Assembly: GCA_934746015.1 (NCBI GenBank)
Contig: CAKVEW010000022.1
Coordinates: forward strand, 1 to 53,180
DNA: 53,180 bases
Source of the DNA: an uncultured Clostridium sp.
GTDB taxonomy: Bacteria > Bacillota > Clostridia > Clostridiales > Clostridiaceae
Direction: 5' to 3'
The notes below the pieces were generated by a model that worked only from the letters and a program-made list of their open reading frames with translations, had not been told where the DNA came from and made no database searches. This document shows positions 8,740-17,398 of the stretch, piece after piece. Numbering within the stretch: position 1 is the first letter of the stretch; each line of letters starts with the position of its first letter. The position numbers and the translations under genes were made by a program.

Positions 8740-9453
8740 TTATTTATATTTTTCTAAACTTTTTTTGTCTTCTTTACTTAGTATTATTTTATCATATAAA
8801 TCTTTTCTTCTTTCCTTTGTAATAAGTAAAGATTTTGCTCTTCTCCATCTTCTTATATTTTCATGATGTCCTGAAAGCAATATTTCTGGAACCTTATCCC
8901 CTTCAAAATCTTCTGGTCTTGTATATTGAGGGTATTCTAATAAGCCTTCTGAAAATGATTCATCTTCATAACTTTCTTCTTTCCCTAAAACGCCACTCTT
9001 TAATCTTAAAATTGAATCTATTACAGGAATAGCAGCCATTTCTCCTCCTGTTAAAATAAAATCTCCAAGGGAAATTTCTAAATCTATGTATTTATATGTT
9101 CTTTCATCTATTCCTTCATAATGTCCACATAAAAAAATAAGTTCTTCTTCTTTAGCTAATTCCTTAGCCATTTCTTGATTAAAGGTCTTCCCTCTAGGGC
9201 CTAGAAAAACTACCTTACCTTTATTATTTTTTTTACAATGTCTAATAGAATCTACAATAGGCTGAGGAGTCATTACCATGCCTGCCCCACCACCATAAGG
9301 GTAATCATCTACTTTTTTATGCTTATTTAAAGTAAAATCTCTTATATTTATCGTAGTAATTTCTACAATCCCCTTATCCTTTGCTTTTCCGATTATACTA
9401 TGATTAAAAATATCAAACATCTCTGGAAATAATGTAAGAATATTAATCTTCAT
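8740..9453 (-). CDS. trmD: tRNA (guanine-N1)-methyltransferase TrmD
   Basis: TrmD methylates G37 next to the anticodon, using S-adenosylmethionine, and so prevents +1 frameshifting. The 237-aa SPOUT-fold protein has [11 protein letters not shown] at the N-terminus, [13 protein letters not shown], and the knot segments [12 protein letters not shown] and GDFILTGGE. Its start overlaps the end of rimM by 11 bp, which implies translational coupling. The rimM-trmD-rplS order is conserved across bacteria. Confidence 0.98.
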   Translation of the reverse strand: MKINILTLFPEMFDIFNHSIIGKAKDKGIVEITTINIRDFTLNKHKKVDDYPYGGGAGMVMTPQPIVDSIRHCKKNNKGKVVFLGPRGKTFNQEMAKELAKEEELIFLCGHYEGIDERTYKYIDLEISLGDFILTGGEMAAIPVIDSILRLKSGVLGKEESYEDESFSEGLLEYPQYTRPEDFEGDKVPEILLSGHHENIRRWRRAKSLLITKERRKDLYDKIILSKEDKKSLEKYK

Positions 9454-9940
9454 CTTGCCATTCTCCTACAGGTCTTATTGTTATTTTTTTATTTTCCACA
9501 TCAATATCTGTAACTATATCTAATAACACAGGTATTAAAAGTTCTTTTGGTTTTCTAATCCAATACACATCATTATTTTTAGTTTGAATTACATCATATA
9601 CTTCTCCTAAATCTTTTCCATTTGTGTCGAAAACATTACAACCAATAATATCAGCAATATAATATGTATCTTCTTCTAAAGGAACAGCATATTCCCTAGG
9701 TATCTCCATATATTTATTTTTATACTTTTCAGCTTCCTCTATGGAATTTATACCTTCAATTTTAACTATTACTCTATCTTTTTGGTATTTGCATCCTTGA
9801 ATTTTTCTTTCAACACCATCTATTATTATAAATTCTAAGTCATTATATCTTTTAGGATCATCTGTTAATGGTATAACCTTAACTTCCCCCTTTAGCCCAT
9901 GGGTATTTACTATTTTTCCAACTCTTAAAATATCCTTCAT
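9443..9940 (-). CDS. rimM: 16S rRNA processing protein RimM
   Basis: RimM helps mature the 3' domain of the 30S head and contacts S19. The N-terminal domain has [18 protein letters not shown]-terminal PRC-barrel region contains [22 protein letters not shown], ending with PVGEW. The 165-aa length is normal. It overlaps trmD. In many Firmicutes it follows khpA directly, but here 288 bp separate them, containing a hairpin and a MITE-like repeat. Confidence 0.96.
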   Translation of the reverse strand: MKDILRVGKIVNTHGLKGEVKVIPLTDDPKRYNDLEFIIIDGVERKIQGCKYQKDRVIVKIEGINSIEEAEKYKNKYMEIPREYAVPLEEDTYYIADIIGCNVFDTNGKDLGEVYDVIQTKNNDVYWIRKPKELLIPVLLDIVTDIDVENKKITIRPVGEWQDED

Positions 9941-9957
9941 CTTACACCTCTTATTTT

Positions 9958-10090
9958 AATTGATAATTAATAATGCACAATGCATAATTTATGTTAAAAT
10001 TCAGCTTTATTCTGAATTTATTAATTTTATAATCTAGCTTAGCTAGATTATTCCCTTATTTATGCAGTATATATTAAACATTGTGAATTT
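9958..10090. repeat. MITE-like repeat, copy 1
   Basis: This non-coding block lies between khpA and rimM. It begins with AATGCACAATGCATAATT and holds two short palindromes: a hairpin at 9997-10019 (AATTCAG/CTGAATT) and a 23-nt palindrome at 10029-10051 with 11-bp arms. It ends with ACATTGTGAATT, a partial inverted match to the start. Read in reverse, copy 2 at 12589-12710 has the same modules in the same order. No ORF is present. Confidence 0.55.
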
Positions 10091-10140
10091 ATAAATAAAC
10101 TTAGTTTATTTGCTATTTAATTAGTAATTTAAAATATATT

Positions 10141-10186
10141 AATATTTCTAATATATCTATTATTATATAGATATATTAGAAGTATT
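10141..10186. repeat. 20-bp AT-rich hairpin
   Basis: Arms at 10141-10160 and 10167-10186 are complementary at 19 of 20 positions (the exception becomes G-U or A-C in RNA) around a 6-nt loop. No T-tract follows. It lies between the khpA terminator and the MITE-like repeat. Confidence 0.6.
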
Positions 10187-10212
10187 ACATTTTATATAAA
10201 TTTATGTTTAAA

Positions 10213-10237
10213 AAGAGTTAGGATAATCCTAACTCTT
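10213..10237 (-). terminator. Terminator after khpA
   Basis: A perfect 11-bp stem (AAGAGTTAGGA/TCCTAACTCTT, 3-nt loop), with TTTTTAAACATAAA following on the minus strand. The khpA stop codon lies within the stem. Confidence 0.85.
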
Positions 10238-10468
10238 CTTATCAATAATTTCAACTACTACATTTTTATTTTCTCTCATGGCTGCTGCTTTTACAACAGT
10301 TCTAATAGCTTTCGCTATTCTTCCCTGTTTGCCTATTACTTTTCCCATGTCTGCAGGAGCAACCTTTAGTTCCAGAATAATTGATTGCTCTCCTTGTACT
10401 TCATTTACATGAACTTCATTCGGATTATCCACAAGGGATTTAGCTATATTTTCAATTAATTCCTTCAT
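10229..10468 (-). CDS. khpA: KH-domain RNA-binding protein KhpA
   Basis: KhpA is a small single-KH RNA-binding protein that, with KhpB/Jag, affects cell division and translation in Firmicutes. The KH signature is APADMGKVIGKQGRIAKAIR, with GKQG as the RNA-gripping GXXG loop. I place the start at ATG 10468 (79 aa). A GTG two codons upstream is also in frame. The gene follows rpsP, as it usually does. The AGGAGGTGG site is 31 nt from the ATG, separated from it by a perfect 22-nt palindrome, and folding of that palindrome would restore a normal spacing of 9 nt. Confidence 0.93.
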   Translation of the reverse strand: MKELIENIAKSLVDNPNEVHVNEVQGEQSIILELKVAPADMGKVIGKQGRIAKAIRTVVKAAAMRENKNVVVEIIDKKS

Positions 10469-10474
10469 AAACAC

Positions 10475-10508
10475 CTGTAATTATTAATAATTACAGAGTC
10501 CACCTCCT
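10475..10508 (-). promoter_or_regulatory. Palindrome between ribosome binding site and start of khpA
   Basis: The ribosome binding site AGGAGGTGG (10500-10508) is followed by three bases, a perfect 22-nt palindrome (10475-10496, CTGTAATTATT and its complement), then GTGTTT and ATG 10468. Folded with a 4-nt loop, the palindrome forms a 9-bp stem that leaves 9 nt between site and start. Confidence 0.6.
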
Positions 10509-10514
10509 AAAAAA

Positions 10515-10760
10515 TTACTTATTTAATCCTGCTTGAGTAAATAGTCTCTTAACTACGTCTGTAGGTTGAGCTCCATTTTGTACCCATTTAGTAGCTTTTT
10601 CTTCGTTGATTTTGATTTCAGCTGGTTCAGTTAAAGGATTGTAGTATCCAATTTCTTCAATGAATCTACCATCTCTTGGTGCTCTTGAATCAGCAACAAC
10701 TATTCTATAGAAAGGAGCTTTCTTAGCACCCATTCTTCTTAATCTGATTTTTACTGCCAT
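10515..10760 (-). CDS. rpsP: 30S ribosomal protein S16
   Basis: S16 is an early-binding small-subunit protein. The 81-aa sequence [20 protein letters not shown], followed by [22 protein letters not shown], is the complete family signature. The ribosome binding site AAAGGAGGTG lies about 8 nt before the ATG. It follows ffh by 34 bp and precedes khpA by about 46 bp, the usual clostridial order ylxM-ffh-rpsP-khpA. Confidence 0.98.
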   Translation of the reverse strand: MAVKIRLRRMGAKKAPFYRIVVADSRAPRDGRFIEEIGYYNPLTEPAEIKINEEKATKWVQNGAQPTDVVKRLFTQAGLNK

Positions 10761-10794
10761 GTTTTTTCACCTCCTTTAAAAAATATAATTTATC

Positions 10795-12147
10795 TTAACT
10801 CATAAAAGGTAACTTACCAAAGAATCCTTTTTTAGATTTCTTTGTCATAGATTTCATTTGTTTCATTTGTTTTCTCATTACTTCAAATCCCTTAATGAGT
10901 TTATTAACATCTTGCAGAGATGTACCTGCTCCTTTTGCTATTCTCTTCTTTCTTGAAGAAGAACCAGCAATAAGTTTTGGATTTCTTCTTTCCTTTGGAG
11001 TCATAGAATAAATAATAGATTTTACTTTGTTTAGCTCTTTTTCACCAGCTTCAAAATCTACATTTTTCATTTCCTTAGGTATTCCAGGTATCATTTCCAT
11101 AATTTTGCTCAAGGAACCTAATTTTTTCATTTGTTCCATTGCAGATAAATAATCTTCATAAGTAAAATCATTTTCTAGCATTTTAGAACTTAGTTCTTGA
11201 GCTTCTTTGTCATCAAAAGCTTGCTGAGCCTTTTCTATTAAAGATAAGACATCTCCCATCCCTAATATTCTTGAAGCCATTCTATCTGGATAGAAAACTT
11301 CAAAGTCGCTCATTTTTTCTCCTACACCAATGAATTTAATTGGTTTTTCTGTAATATGTCTAATTGATAATGCTGCACCACCTCTAGTATCACCATCAAG
11401 TTTTGTTAAAATAACACCAGAAATATCTAAGGTATTATTAAAACTTTCAGCAACATTTACTGCATCTTGACCTGTCATAGAATCTACTACAAGTAAGATC
11501 TCTTGAGGTTTAACTTCAGCTTTTATAGACTTTAATTCATCCATAAGATTTTCATCTATATGTAGTCTACCAGCAGTATCTATTATTATTACATTATTTC
11601 CATTTTCTCTTGCATGAGCTATTCCTGCCTTTGCTATATCTACAGGACTCACTTTATCACCCATTTGAAAAACTGGAATATCGATTTGCTTTCCAACTAC
11701 CTCTAATTGCTTTATAGCAGCTGGCCTATATATATCACAGGCTACTAATAGAGGTTTTTTATTTTGCTTTCTAAGTTGTAATGCAAGTTTTCCACTCATG
11801 GTAGTTTTACCTGCCCCTTGTAGACCAACCATCATTATTACAGTTGGACCAACTGAGTTAAAATTCAACTTGCTTTCGCTACCACCCATAAGTTCAGTAA
11901 GTTCTTCGTTAACAATTTTTATAACTTGTTGAGCTGGAGTTAAGCTTTCTAGCACATCATTTCCAACGCACTTTTCACTTACTCTTGAAATAAATTGCTT
12001 AACAACCTTAAAGTTAACATCAGCTTCAAGCAAAGCTAATTTTACTTCCCTCATGGCTTCTTTTATATCTTTTTCAGTTAGCTTTCCTTTACTTCTAAGT
12101 TTTTTAAAAGCTTCCTGCAATTTATCGGATAAACCTTCAAAAGCCAT
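10795..12147 (-). CDS. ffh: Signal recognition particle GTPase Ffh
   Basis: Ffh binds signal sequences on the ribosome together with 4.5S/SRP RNA and docks with FtsY at the membrane. The N domain covers about 1-90. The G domain has the P-loop GLQGAGKTTMSGKLA (about 108-122), DTAGR and TKLDGDTRGG. The C-terminal M domain is rich in methionine (EVMRKQMKQMKSM) and carries GTSLQDVNKLIKGF. The 450-aa length is normal. It starts 19 bp after ylxM, and its receptor gene ftsY lies just beyond ylxM. Confidence 0.98.
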   Translation of the reverse strand: MAFEGLSDKLQEAFKKLRSKGKLTEKDIKEAMREVKLALLEADVNFKVVKQFISRVSEKCVGNDVLESLTPAQQVIKIVNEELTELMGGSESKLNFNSVGPTVIMMVGLQGAGKTTMSGKLALQLRKQNKKPLLVACDIYRPAAIKQLEVVGKQIDIPVFQMGDKVSPVDIAKAGIAHARENGNNVIIIDTAGRLHIDENLMDELKSIKAEVKPQEILLVVDSMTGQDAVNVAESFNNTLDISGVILTKLDGDTRGGAALSIRHITEKPIKFIGVGEKMSDFEVFYPDRMASRILGMGDVLSLIEKAQQAFDDKEAQELSSKMLENDFTYEDYLSAMEQMKKLGSLSKIMEMIPGIPKEMKNVDFEAGEKELNKVKSIIYSMTPKERRNPKLIAGSSSRKKRIAKGAGTSLQDVNKLIKGFEVMRKQMKQMKSMTKKSKKGFFGKLPFMS

Positions 12148-12166
12148 ATTATCCCCTCCTATGATT

Positions 12167-12496
12167 TTATAACTCTTCTAATATACTTTTGTACTTTTCA
12201 TAATCCTCTTCAGTAATAGAATATTTTTCTTTTAACTCATTAAGAAGATTATTAATTATTACTTCTTGCTTAAAACTTTTTTCAAGCAAATTAAGTTTCT
12301 CTTCATAGGATAGAAATTGTTTATAACATCTCTTTATTAAATCATGGATAGCTTGACGACTTGTGTTATTCAATTCAGCAATTTCAGCTAAGGATAAATC
12401 CTCATTATAATAAAGCTCCATAATTTTATACTGTTTTTCTGTTAATAATGGCCCGTATAAATCCATTAATAATGAAATCTCAACCCTATCTTCCAT
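12167..12496 (-). CDS. ylxM: YlxM-family HTH protein, SRP-associated
   Basis: YlxM is a small sigma-70 region-4-like helix-turn-helix protein (109 aa) nearly always encoded before ffh. In streptococci it modulates SRP GTPase activity. The helix-turn-helix is visible in [20 protein letters not shown] (about 34-53), preceded by [14 protein letters not shown]. The C-terminal half is lysine- and glutamate-rich. It begins the ylxM-ffh-rpsP-khpA transcript, with a strong promoter immediately upstream. Ribosome binding site AAGGTG; start ATG. Confidence 0.95.
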   Translation of the reverse strand: MEDRVEISLLMDLYGPLLTEKQYKIMELYYNEDLSLAEIAELNNTSRQAIHDLIKRCYKQFLSYEEKLNLLEKSFKQEVIINNLLNELKEKYSITEEDYEKYKSILEEL

Positions 12497-12520
12497 TTCA
12501 TCACCTTACCCACAAATGAG

Positions 12521-12549
12521 ATTTTAGCAAAACAATTCTATGCTGTCAA
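12521..12549 (-). promoter_or_regulatory. Promoter of the ylxM-ffh-rpsP-khpA operon
   Basis: On the minus strand, consensus TTGACA (12544-12549), a 17-nt spacer and TAAAAT (12521-12526). Transcription should start about 20 nt before the ylxM ATG. This is one of the best vegetative promoters in the window. Confidence 0.85.
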
Positions 12550-12588
12550 GTACTTTTACTTAACACCCTATAAAAAAATTTTAAAATT

Positions 12589-12710
12589 AAAAATGTAGAA
12601 TGTAGAATTAAGGAAATAACTTAGCTTTGCTAAGTTATAGATTTTAATGTAATTCATCCAAAGCTGAATTTGCACCTTAATTTTACATTTTTCATTTTAC
12701 ATTCTTCATT
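12589..12710. repeat. MITE-like repeat, copy 2 (opposite orientation to copy 1)
   Basis: Terminal sequences AGAATGTAGAATTAAGG (left) and, inverted, AAAATGTAAAATTAAGG (right) match at 14 of 17 positions. Inside are the palindrome ATAACTTAGC/GCTAAGTTAT (12616-12638) and the block AATTCAGCTTT (inverted), which is also in copy 1. The right end touches the ftsY stop codon at 12711. It carries no gene. Confidence 0.6.
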
Positions 12711-13634
12711 CTAAAACAGCGCTTCTGCAAAGCTTTCTGCATCGAATTCTTGAAGATCATCTATTCCTTCTCCTACTCCTATATATTTCACAGGAATATT
12801 TAAAGAATTTTTAATAGATATTACCACTCCACCTTTAGCAGTTCCATCTAATTTAGTTAGTATTATTCCATCGATTGGACAAGCCTCCATAAATTGCTTT
12901 GCTTGTATCACTGCGTTTTGTCCAGTGGTTGCATCTAAAACTAATAATGTTTCTTTTTTAGCTCCTTCAAACTCTCTATCTATTATTCTACCTATTTTTG
13001 ATAATTCATCCATAAGATTTTTCTTATTGTGTAGTCTGCCTGCAGTGTCACATATTAATAAATCTATATTTCTTGCTTTTGCAGCATTTACAGCATCGAA
13101 TACTACTGCTGCTGGATCTGATCCTTCACTATGTTTAATTAAATCAACACCAGCTCTCTCACTCCATACTTCAAGCTGATCTATAGCTGCAGCTCTAAAC
13201 GTATCAGCAGCAGCTAAAATAACTTTCTTGCCTTCCTTTTTATTTTTCGCTGCAAGTTTACCAATTGAAGTAGTTTTTCCTACTCCATTTACTCCTATAA
13301 CTAATAATACTTTTTTCCCTGTTTCATCTTCACTTATTGTTTCTTCTGTTCCTTCAAGTAACATATCCTTAATAACTTCTTTTAATGCAGGATATACCTC
13401 ACTTGGATCATTTATTTTTTCTTTTCTAATCTTATCTTTTAATCTATTTATAATTTCTATAGTTGTATCCATTCCAATATCAGACATAACTAGTATTTCT
13501 TCAAGCTCTTCGTATAGATCTTCATCTATAGTTATAGCTAATTTTAATGTTTCATTAATTTTATCTGTTAATGCATCCTTAGTTTTTGAAAGTCCATTTT
13601 TTAAATTATCAAATATTTTTCCGAATATAGCCAT
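12711..13634 (-). CDS. ftsY: Signal recognition particle receptor FtsY
   Basis: FtsY is the membrane-associated SRP receptor GTPase. The 307-aa form lacks the long acidic A domain of E. coli, as usual in Firmicutes. Motifs are the P-loop GVNGVGKTTSIGKLA (about 114-128), DTFRAAA, DTAGRL and TKLDGTAKGG, ending GVGEGIDDLQEFDAESFAEAL. It starts 10 bp after the smc stop, and its AGGAGG site overlaps that end, so smc and ftsY are coupled. A MITE-like repeat abuts its stop codon, but the C-terminus is complete. Confidence 0.98.
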   Translation of the reverse strand: MAIFGKIFDNLKNGLSKTKDALTDKINETLKLAITIDEDLYEELEEILVMSDIGMDTTIEIINRLKDKIRKEKINDPSEVYPALKEVIKDMLLEGTEETISEDETGKKVLLVIGVNGVGKTTSIGKLAAKNKKEGKKVILAAADTFRAAAIDQLEVWSERAGVDLIKHSEGSDPAAVVFDAVNAAKARNIDLLICDTAGRLHNKKNLMDELSKIGRIIDREFEGAKKETLLVLDATTGQNAVIQAKQFMEACPIDGIILTKLDGTAKGGVVISIKNSLNIPVKYIGVGEGIDDLQEFDAESFAEALF

Positions 13635-13644
13635 GATTTACCTC

Positions 13645-16600
13645 CTAATTTTCTTTACTTAAGTCTACTGATACTACTTTTGAAATTCCTTTTTCCTCCA
13701 TTGTAACTCCATACATAACATCACTAGCTTCCATGGTTCCTTTTCTATGCGTTATAACTATAAATTGTATGTTCTCAGAAAACTCCCTTAAGAATTCAGC
13801 ATATCTATATACATTAGCATCATCTAGGGCAGCTTCTATCTCGTCTAATATACAGAATGGAGTAGGTTTCATCTTTAATATAGCAAATAATAATGCTATT
13901 GCTGAAAGCACCTTTTCTCCACCAGACATTAAATTAATATTTTGAAGTTTCTTGCCTGGTGGCTGAACATTAATTTCTATATCTGCTGTAAGTTCATCAC
14001 CTTCACCTAAAATTAATTCAGCATTACCCCCCTTAAATAAATCTTTAAATGTTTCATTAAAATTTTTATTTAATACTATAAAGTTTTCTCTAAATAACTC
14101 TTGCATTTTTATAGTCATTTCATTTATAACTGTCATTAGCTCTTCTTTAGCTTTATTTAAATCTTCTTCTTGAGAAGACATGAATTGATATTTTTCACAT
14201 ACCTCCTCATATTCTGCTATAGCAGCTAGATTTACTGTTCCTAACTCAGTAATTTGATTCTTTATTTTAAAAATCTCATCTTTTACCTTAGATACATTAT
14301 CAATTACTACAGCTATTTCTATAGCTTCAGCTAAAGTTAAGTTTAATTCCTCATTTAACTTAATATAATAATTTTCTCTTTCACTTTCTAGTTTTGCAAG
14401 GGATATTTCTTTTCTATTTAACTCATTTTCCAATATTCTTATTTCTTCAATTATTAAATTTGATTCACTATCTTTTATTTTTAGCTTATCTTTTAAACTT
14501 ATTCTACTTGCTTCATCAAACTTAAAAACATCTTCTAATTCACTTAATCTTTTATTAACATTAGAAATAAAGACTGTTTTTTCTTCAATTAGTTTTCTTA
14601 AATAGTTTATATTATTATTCTTTTCATCATTATCTTTTTTAAGAGAAATAATTCTATCTTCTTTTTCTTTTTCTTCCTTTTCTTTTCTCCTAACATCTGA
14701 TTGCCTTGAATAAACTATTTCATCTAATTTAGCTTTTTCTATCTTTATTTGAATATTTTCATCTTTTATCTTATCGAAAGCTTCTTTCTTTTCTACAAGA
14801 TCTCTTTGAATATCTTTAACTCTTTCATTATTCTTATATTTAGTATCTTGTAATAATTTTAACTGATTCTCTTTTTTAACTATTTCTTCTCTTAATTTTA
14901 CTAAATTTTCATTATTCAAATATATTTCTTTTTTTGAAACTTCTAAAGCATTTTTCAGCTTTAAGCTTTCATTTTCTAAAGCTCTCATTTCACTTTCAAA
15001 TCTTGTTATATCAATATTTTTCCCGTGTATATCATCACTTTTATTTAGTATATCTTCATCTATCTCTTTTATTTCATCTCTTATCTTGTTTAAAAGTTTT
15101 AATTCAGAATTATAATTACTCTTATTTGATTCTATTGATTCTTCTAATTCTTGAATTTCTCTCCTTCTACCTAAGATACTTGAATTATTTTTCTTATATA
15201 TACTACCACCAGTTAAGGCTCCTCCAGGACTTATTACTTCTCCATCTAAAGTTACTATTCTTAATTTATAATTTCCTAATCTAGATATTATTAAAGCTGA
15301 CTCCATATTTTCTGCAATAATAGTTTTCCCTAAAGAATAATCCATTATTTCTTTATACTTGTTATCAAAGGTTAGTAAATCAGATGCTAGTCCTATATAT
15401 CCTTTTACATTTTTTATATCATTAGAAACATTTATTCTGCTCCCCTTAATTATATTTAAAGGTAAAAAGGTTGCCCTTCCTAAGGAATTCTTCTTTAAAT
15501 ATTCTATTAAAAGTTTTGCAGTATTTTCATCTTCAGTAATTATATTTGATATTGCTCCACCTAAAGATATTTCAATTGCTGTTTCATATTTTCTATCAAC
15601 AGAAAAAATTTCTCCAAGCACATTAGCACCTTTACCGTAAGGTATTTGGCCTTTTTCAATTCTCTCCATTAACTTCTTAATAGATAATTGATAGCCTTCA
15701 TAGCTTTTTTCTAAATCTTTAAGAGTAGTTAGTTTACCATCTAATATATTTATTTTCTTTGCTACTTCTCTAATAAATCCTTCTTTTCTAGTTACCTGAC
15801 TATTTAATATGCCTATTCTTTTTCTATTTTCTAAAATACTAGCTTGAACTTCTTCTTTTAATTTTCTTAAAGTGTTAATTTTCTCGTTAATACTTGATAT
15901 AGTTGCTATATTAATGCTTATATTACCTTCAATGGACTTTAAATTATTTTCACCACTTGTAGTAAGTTCTTCTTTATTTATTATTTCTTTATTAATAATA
16001 GCTATATCATTATTAATTTCTGAAGTCTTTCTTAAAAGTTCAAATTCTTCTTCTTTAATTTTTGTAGAATCTTCTTCTAATTTTTTTATCTCATTACTTA
16101 ACTTATAATTAGTTGACTCAAATTCCTTAATTAAATTTTCTTTATTAATTTGATCTTTTATTTTTTCTTCAAGTTCTATTAATAATGAATCCTTTTCTTC
16201 TCTTGACTTTATTAGTGCTTCTTCTAAATTACAAATTTCTTCATTATCTTTTTTTATAATTTCTTCAAAGTTTTTTATTCTTTCTTTATAAATCTCAATA
16301 TCATTTAAACATTGATTTACTTCTTCCTTTTTTGTATAATACTCTGTTTTTTCAGTATTATTTTTCTTCTCAATTTCTTCAATATTTTCTTCTAAATTAA
16401 GAATTTCTTCTTTTAGCTTATTTAATATTTCTCTTTTTTCTTTAATATTTTCACTTCTAGTGTTTATTTCACCATTTACTGCTTCAATGTCCTTATCTAT
16501 TCCATTAATATTATTTACAAGTAAAGAAACTTCTCTTATTCTTAAATCTTCTGAAAGAACATTGTATTTTAAAGCTTTTTCTCTCTCTTCTTTTAAAGGT

Positions 16601-17208
16601 TCAATTCTTTCCTCATAGGTAGAAATTATATCTCTAATTCTTGTTAAATTATTTTCAGTATTAGATAATTTTCTTTCTGCTTCTTCTTTTCTAGATTTAA
16701 ATTTAACAATACCAGCCGCTTCTTCAAGAAGTGCTCTTCTATCATCAGCTTTTCCACTTAATATAGCCTCAATTTTACCTTGCCCTATAAGTGAATAACC
16801 TTCTTTACCTATTCCTGTATCCATAAAAAGACTATGAATATCCTTAAGCCTACATTTTTGATTATTTATTAAATATTCTGTTTCTCCAGATCTAAATATT
16901 CTTCTAGTTACAGTCACTTCTGAGTAATCAGTATCTAAAGAATTATCAGAATTATCTAAGGTAAGTGAAACTTGTGCTAATCCTACTGGTTTTCTAAATT
17001 GTGTTCCAGCGAAAATTACATCTTCCATTTTTCCGCCTCTTAAAGTTTTAACACTTTGCTCACCAAGAACCCATCTTACAGAGTCAGAAATATTACTCTT
17101 CCCACTTCCATTTGGACCAACTACTGCCGTTACACCTTTTTTAAAGTTTAAATTGGTTTTATCTGCAAAAGATTTAAAACCTCTTATTTCTAGGGATTTT
17201 AAAAACAT
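13645..17208 (-). CDS. smc: Chromosome segregation ATPase SMC
   Basis: SMC with ScpA and ScpB forms the bacterial condensin that organises and separates chromosomes. The 1187-aa length is typical. The N-terminal head has Walker A GPNGSGKSNISDSVRWVLGE (about 32-51). Long coiled coils (about 170-500 and 670-1000) flank a hinge (about 510-650, with GGAISNIITED and TLDGEVISPGGALTGGS). The C-terminal head has signature LMSGGEKVLSAIALLFA and Walker B FCILDEIEAALDDANV. Its ribosome binding site lies over the stop codon of the small membrane protein gene upstream. It is linked to ftsY and rnc, as in Bacillus. Confidence 0.99.
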   Translation of the reverse strand: MFLKSLEIRGFKSFADKTNLNFKKGVTAVVGPNGSGKSNISDSVRWVLGEQSVKTLRGGKMEDVIFAGTQFRKPVGLAQVSLTLDNSDNSLDTDYSEVTVTRRIFRSGETEYLINNQKCRLKDIHSLFMDTGIGKEGYSLIGQGKIEAILSGKADDRRALLEEAAGIVKFKSRKEEAERKLSNTENNLTRIRDIISTYEERIEPLKEEREKALKYNVLSEDLRIREVSLLVNNINGIDKDIEAVNGEINTRSENIKEKREILNKLKEEILNLEENIEEIEKKNNTEKTEYYTKKEEVNQCLNDIEIYKERIKNFEEIIKKDNEEICNLEEALIKSREEKDSLLIELEEKIKDQINKENLIKEFESTNYKLSNEIKKLEEDSTKIKEEEFELLRKTSEINNDIAIINKEIINKEELTTSGENNLKSIEGNISINIATISSINEKINTLRKLKEEVQASILENRKRIGILNSQVTRKEGFIREVAKKINILDGKLTTLKDLEKSYEGYQLSIKKLMERIEKGQIPYGKGANVLGEIFSVDRKYETAIEISLGGAISNIITEDENTAKLLIEYLKKNSLGRATFLPLNIIKGSRINVSNDIKNVKGYIGLASDLLTFDNKYKEIMDYSLGKTIIAENMESALIISRLGNYKLRIVTLDGEVISPGGALTGGSIYKKNNSSILGRRREIQELEESIESNKSNYNSELKLLNKIRDEIKEIDEDILNKSDDIHGKNIDITRFESEMRALENESLKLKNALEVSKKEIYLNNENLVKLREEIVKKENQLKLLQDTKYKNNERVKDIQRDLVEKKEAFDKIKDENIQIKIEKAKLDEIVYSRQSDVRRKEKEEKEKEDRIISLKKDNDEKNNNINYLRKLIEEKTVFISNVNKRLSELEDVFKFDEASRISLKDKLKIKDSESNLIIEEIRILENELNRKEISLAKLESERENYYIKLNEELNLTLAEAIEIAVVIDNVSKVKDEIFKIKNQITELGTVNLAAIAEYEEVCEKYQFMSSQEEDLNKAKEELMTVINEMTIKMQELFRENFIVLNKNFNETFKDLFKGGNAELILGEGDELTADIEINVQPPGKKLQNINLMSGGEKVLSAIALLFAILKMKPTPFCILDEIEAALDDANVYRYAEFLREFSENIQFIVITHRKGTMEASDVMYGVTMEEKGISKVVSVDLSKEN

Positions 17209-17219
17209 AGATACACTCC

Positions 17220-17315
17220 TTAACTAATCAATGATACTAGTAAGCTAACTGAAAGCATAATAGCTAAAACTATTGTTATTACTTGCATGAGCTTTTGTCT
17301 TGTTTTCTTTTTCAT
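17220..17315 (-). CDS. 31-aa single-span membrane protein (DUF4044-like)
   Basis: The short reading frame has an ATG, a CAGGAG site 8 nt upstream, and a TAA that overlaps the smc ribosome binding site. The product begins MKKKTRQKLMQVITIV and continues as a hydrophobic helix rich in L, V, I, M and S to its end. A basic cytoplasmic N-terminus and one membrane span (about 11-30) are predicted. This matches the form of DUF4044 proteins, tiny proteins of about 30 aa found in Firmicutes. The function is unknown. Tight linkage suggests translation coupled to smc. Confidence 0.8.
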   Translation of the reverse strand: MKKKTRQKLMQVITIVLAIMLSVSLLVSLIS

Positions 17316-17338
17316 AATCAACACTCCTGTCCTATTTT

Positions 17339-17367
17339 AGTTTATAGTAAAGATAATAAAATATCAA
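17339..17367 (-). promoter_or_regulatory. Promoter of the small protein-smc-ftsY transcript
   Basis: On the minus strand TTGATA (17362-17367), a 17-nt spacer and TAAACT (17339-17344). It lies just downstream of the terminator of the radical SAM gene and about 25 bp before the small ORF. Confidence 0.55.
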
Positions 17368-17368
17368 T

Positions 17369-17398
17369 ATAAGGTAGGCAAAATATTGCCTACCTTAT
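17369..17398 (-). terminator. Terminator of the radical SAM gene
   Basis: A perfect 13-bp stem (17369-17381 with 17386-17398) and a 4-nt loop. A moderate T-rich stretch (TTGATATTTTATT) follows on the minus strand. The stop codon of the radical SAM gene is inside the stem. Confidence 0.75.

Noticed and set aside
12589..12715. Truncation of ftsY by the repeat next to its stop
   Set aside because: The FtsY C-terminus is complete, with the usual GVGEGIDDLQ and FAEALF end.
14934..15284. Plus-strand frame of 116 codons rich in leucine and tyrosine
   Set aside because: It is antisense to the smc coiled coil, with no ribosome binding site; the composition is that of complemented AT-rich codons.
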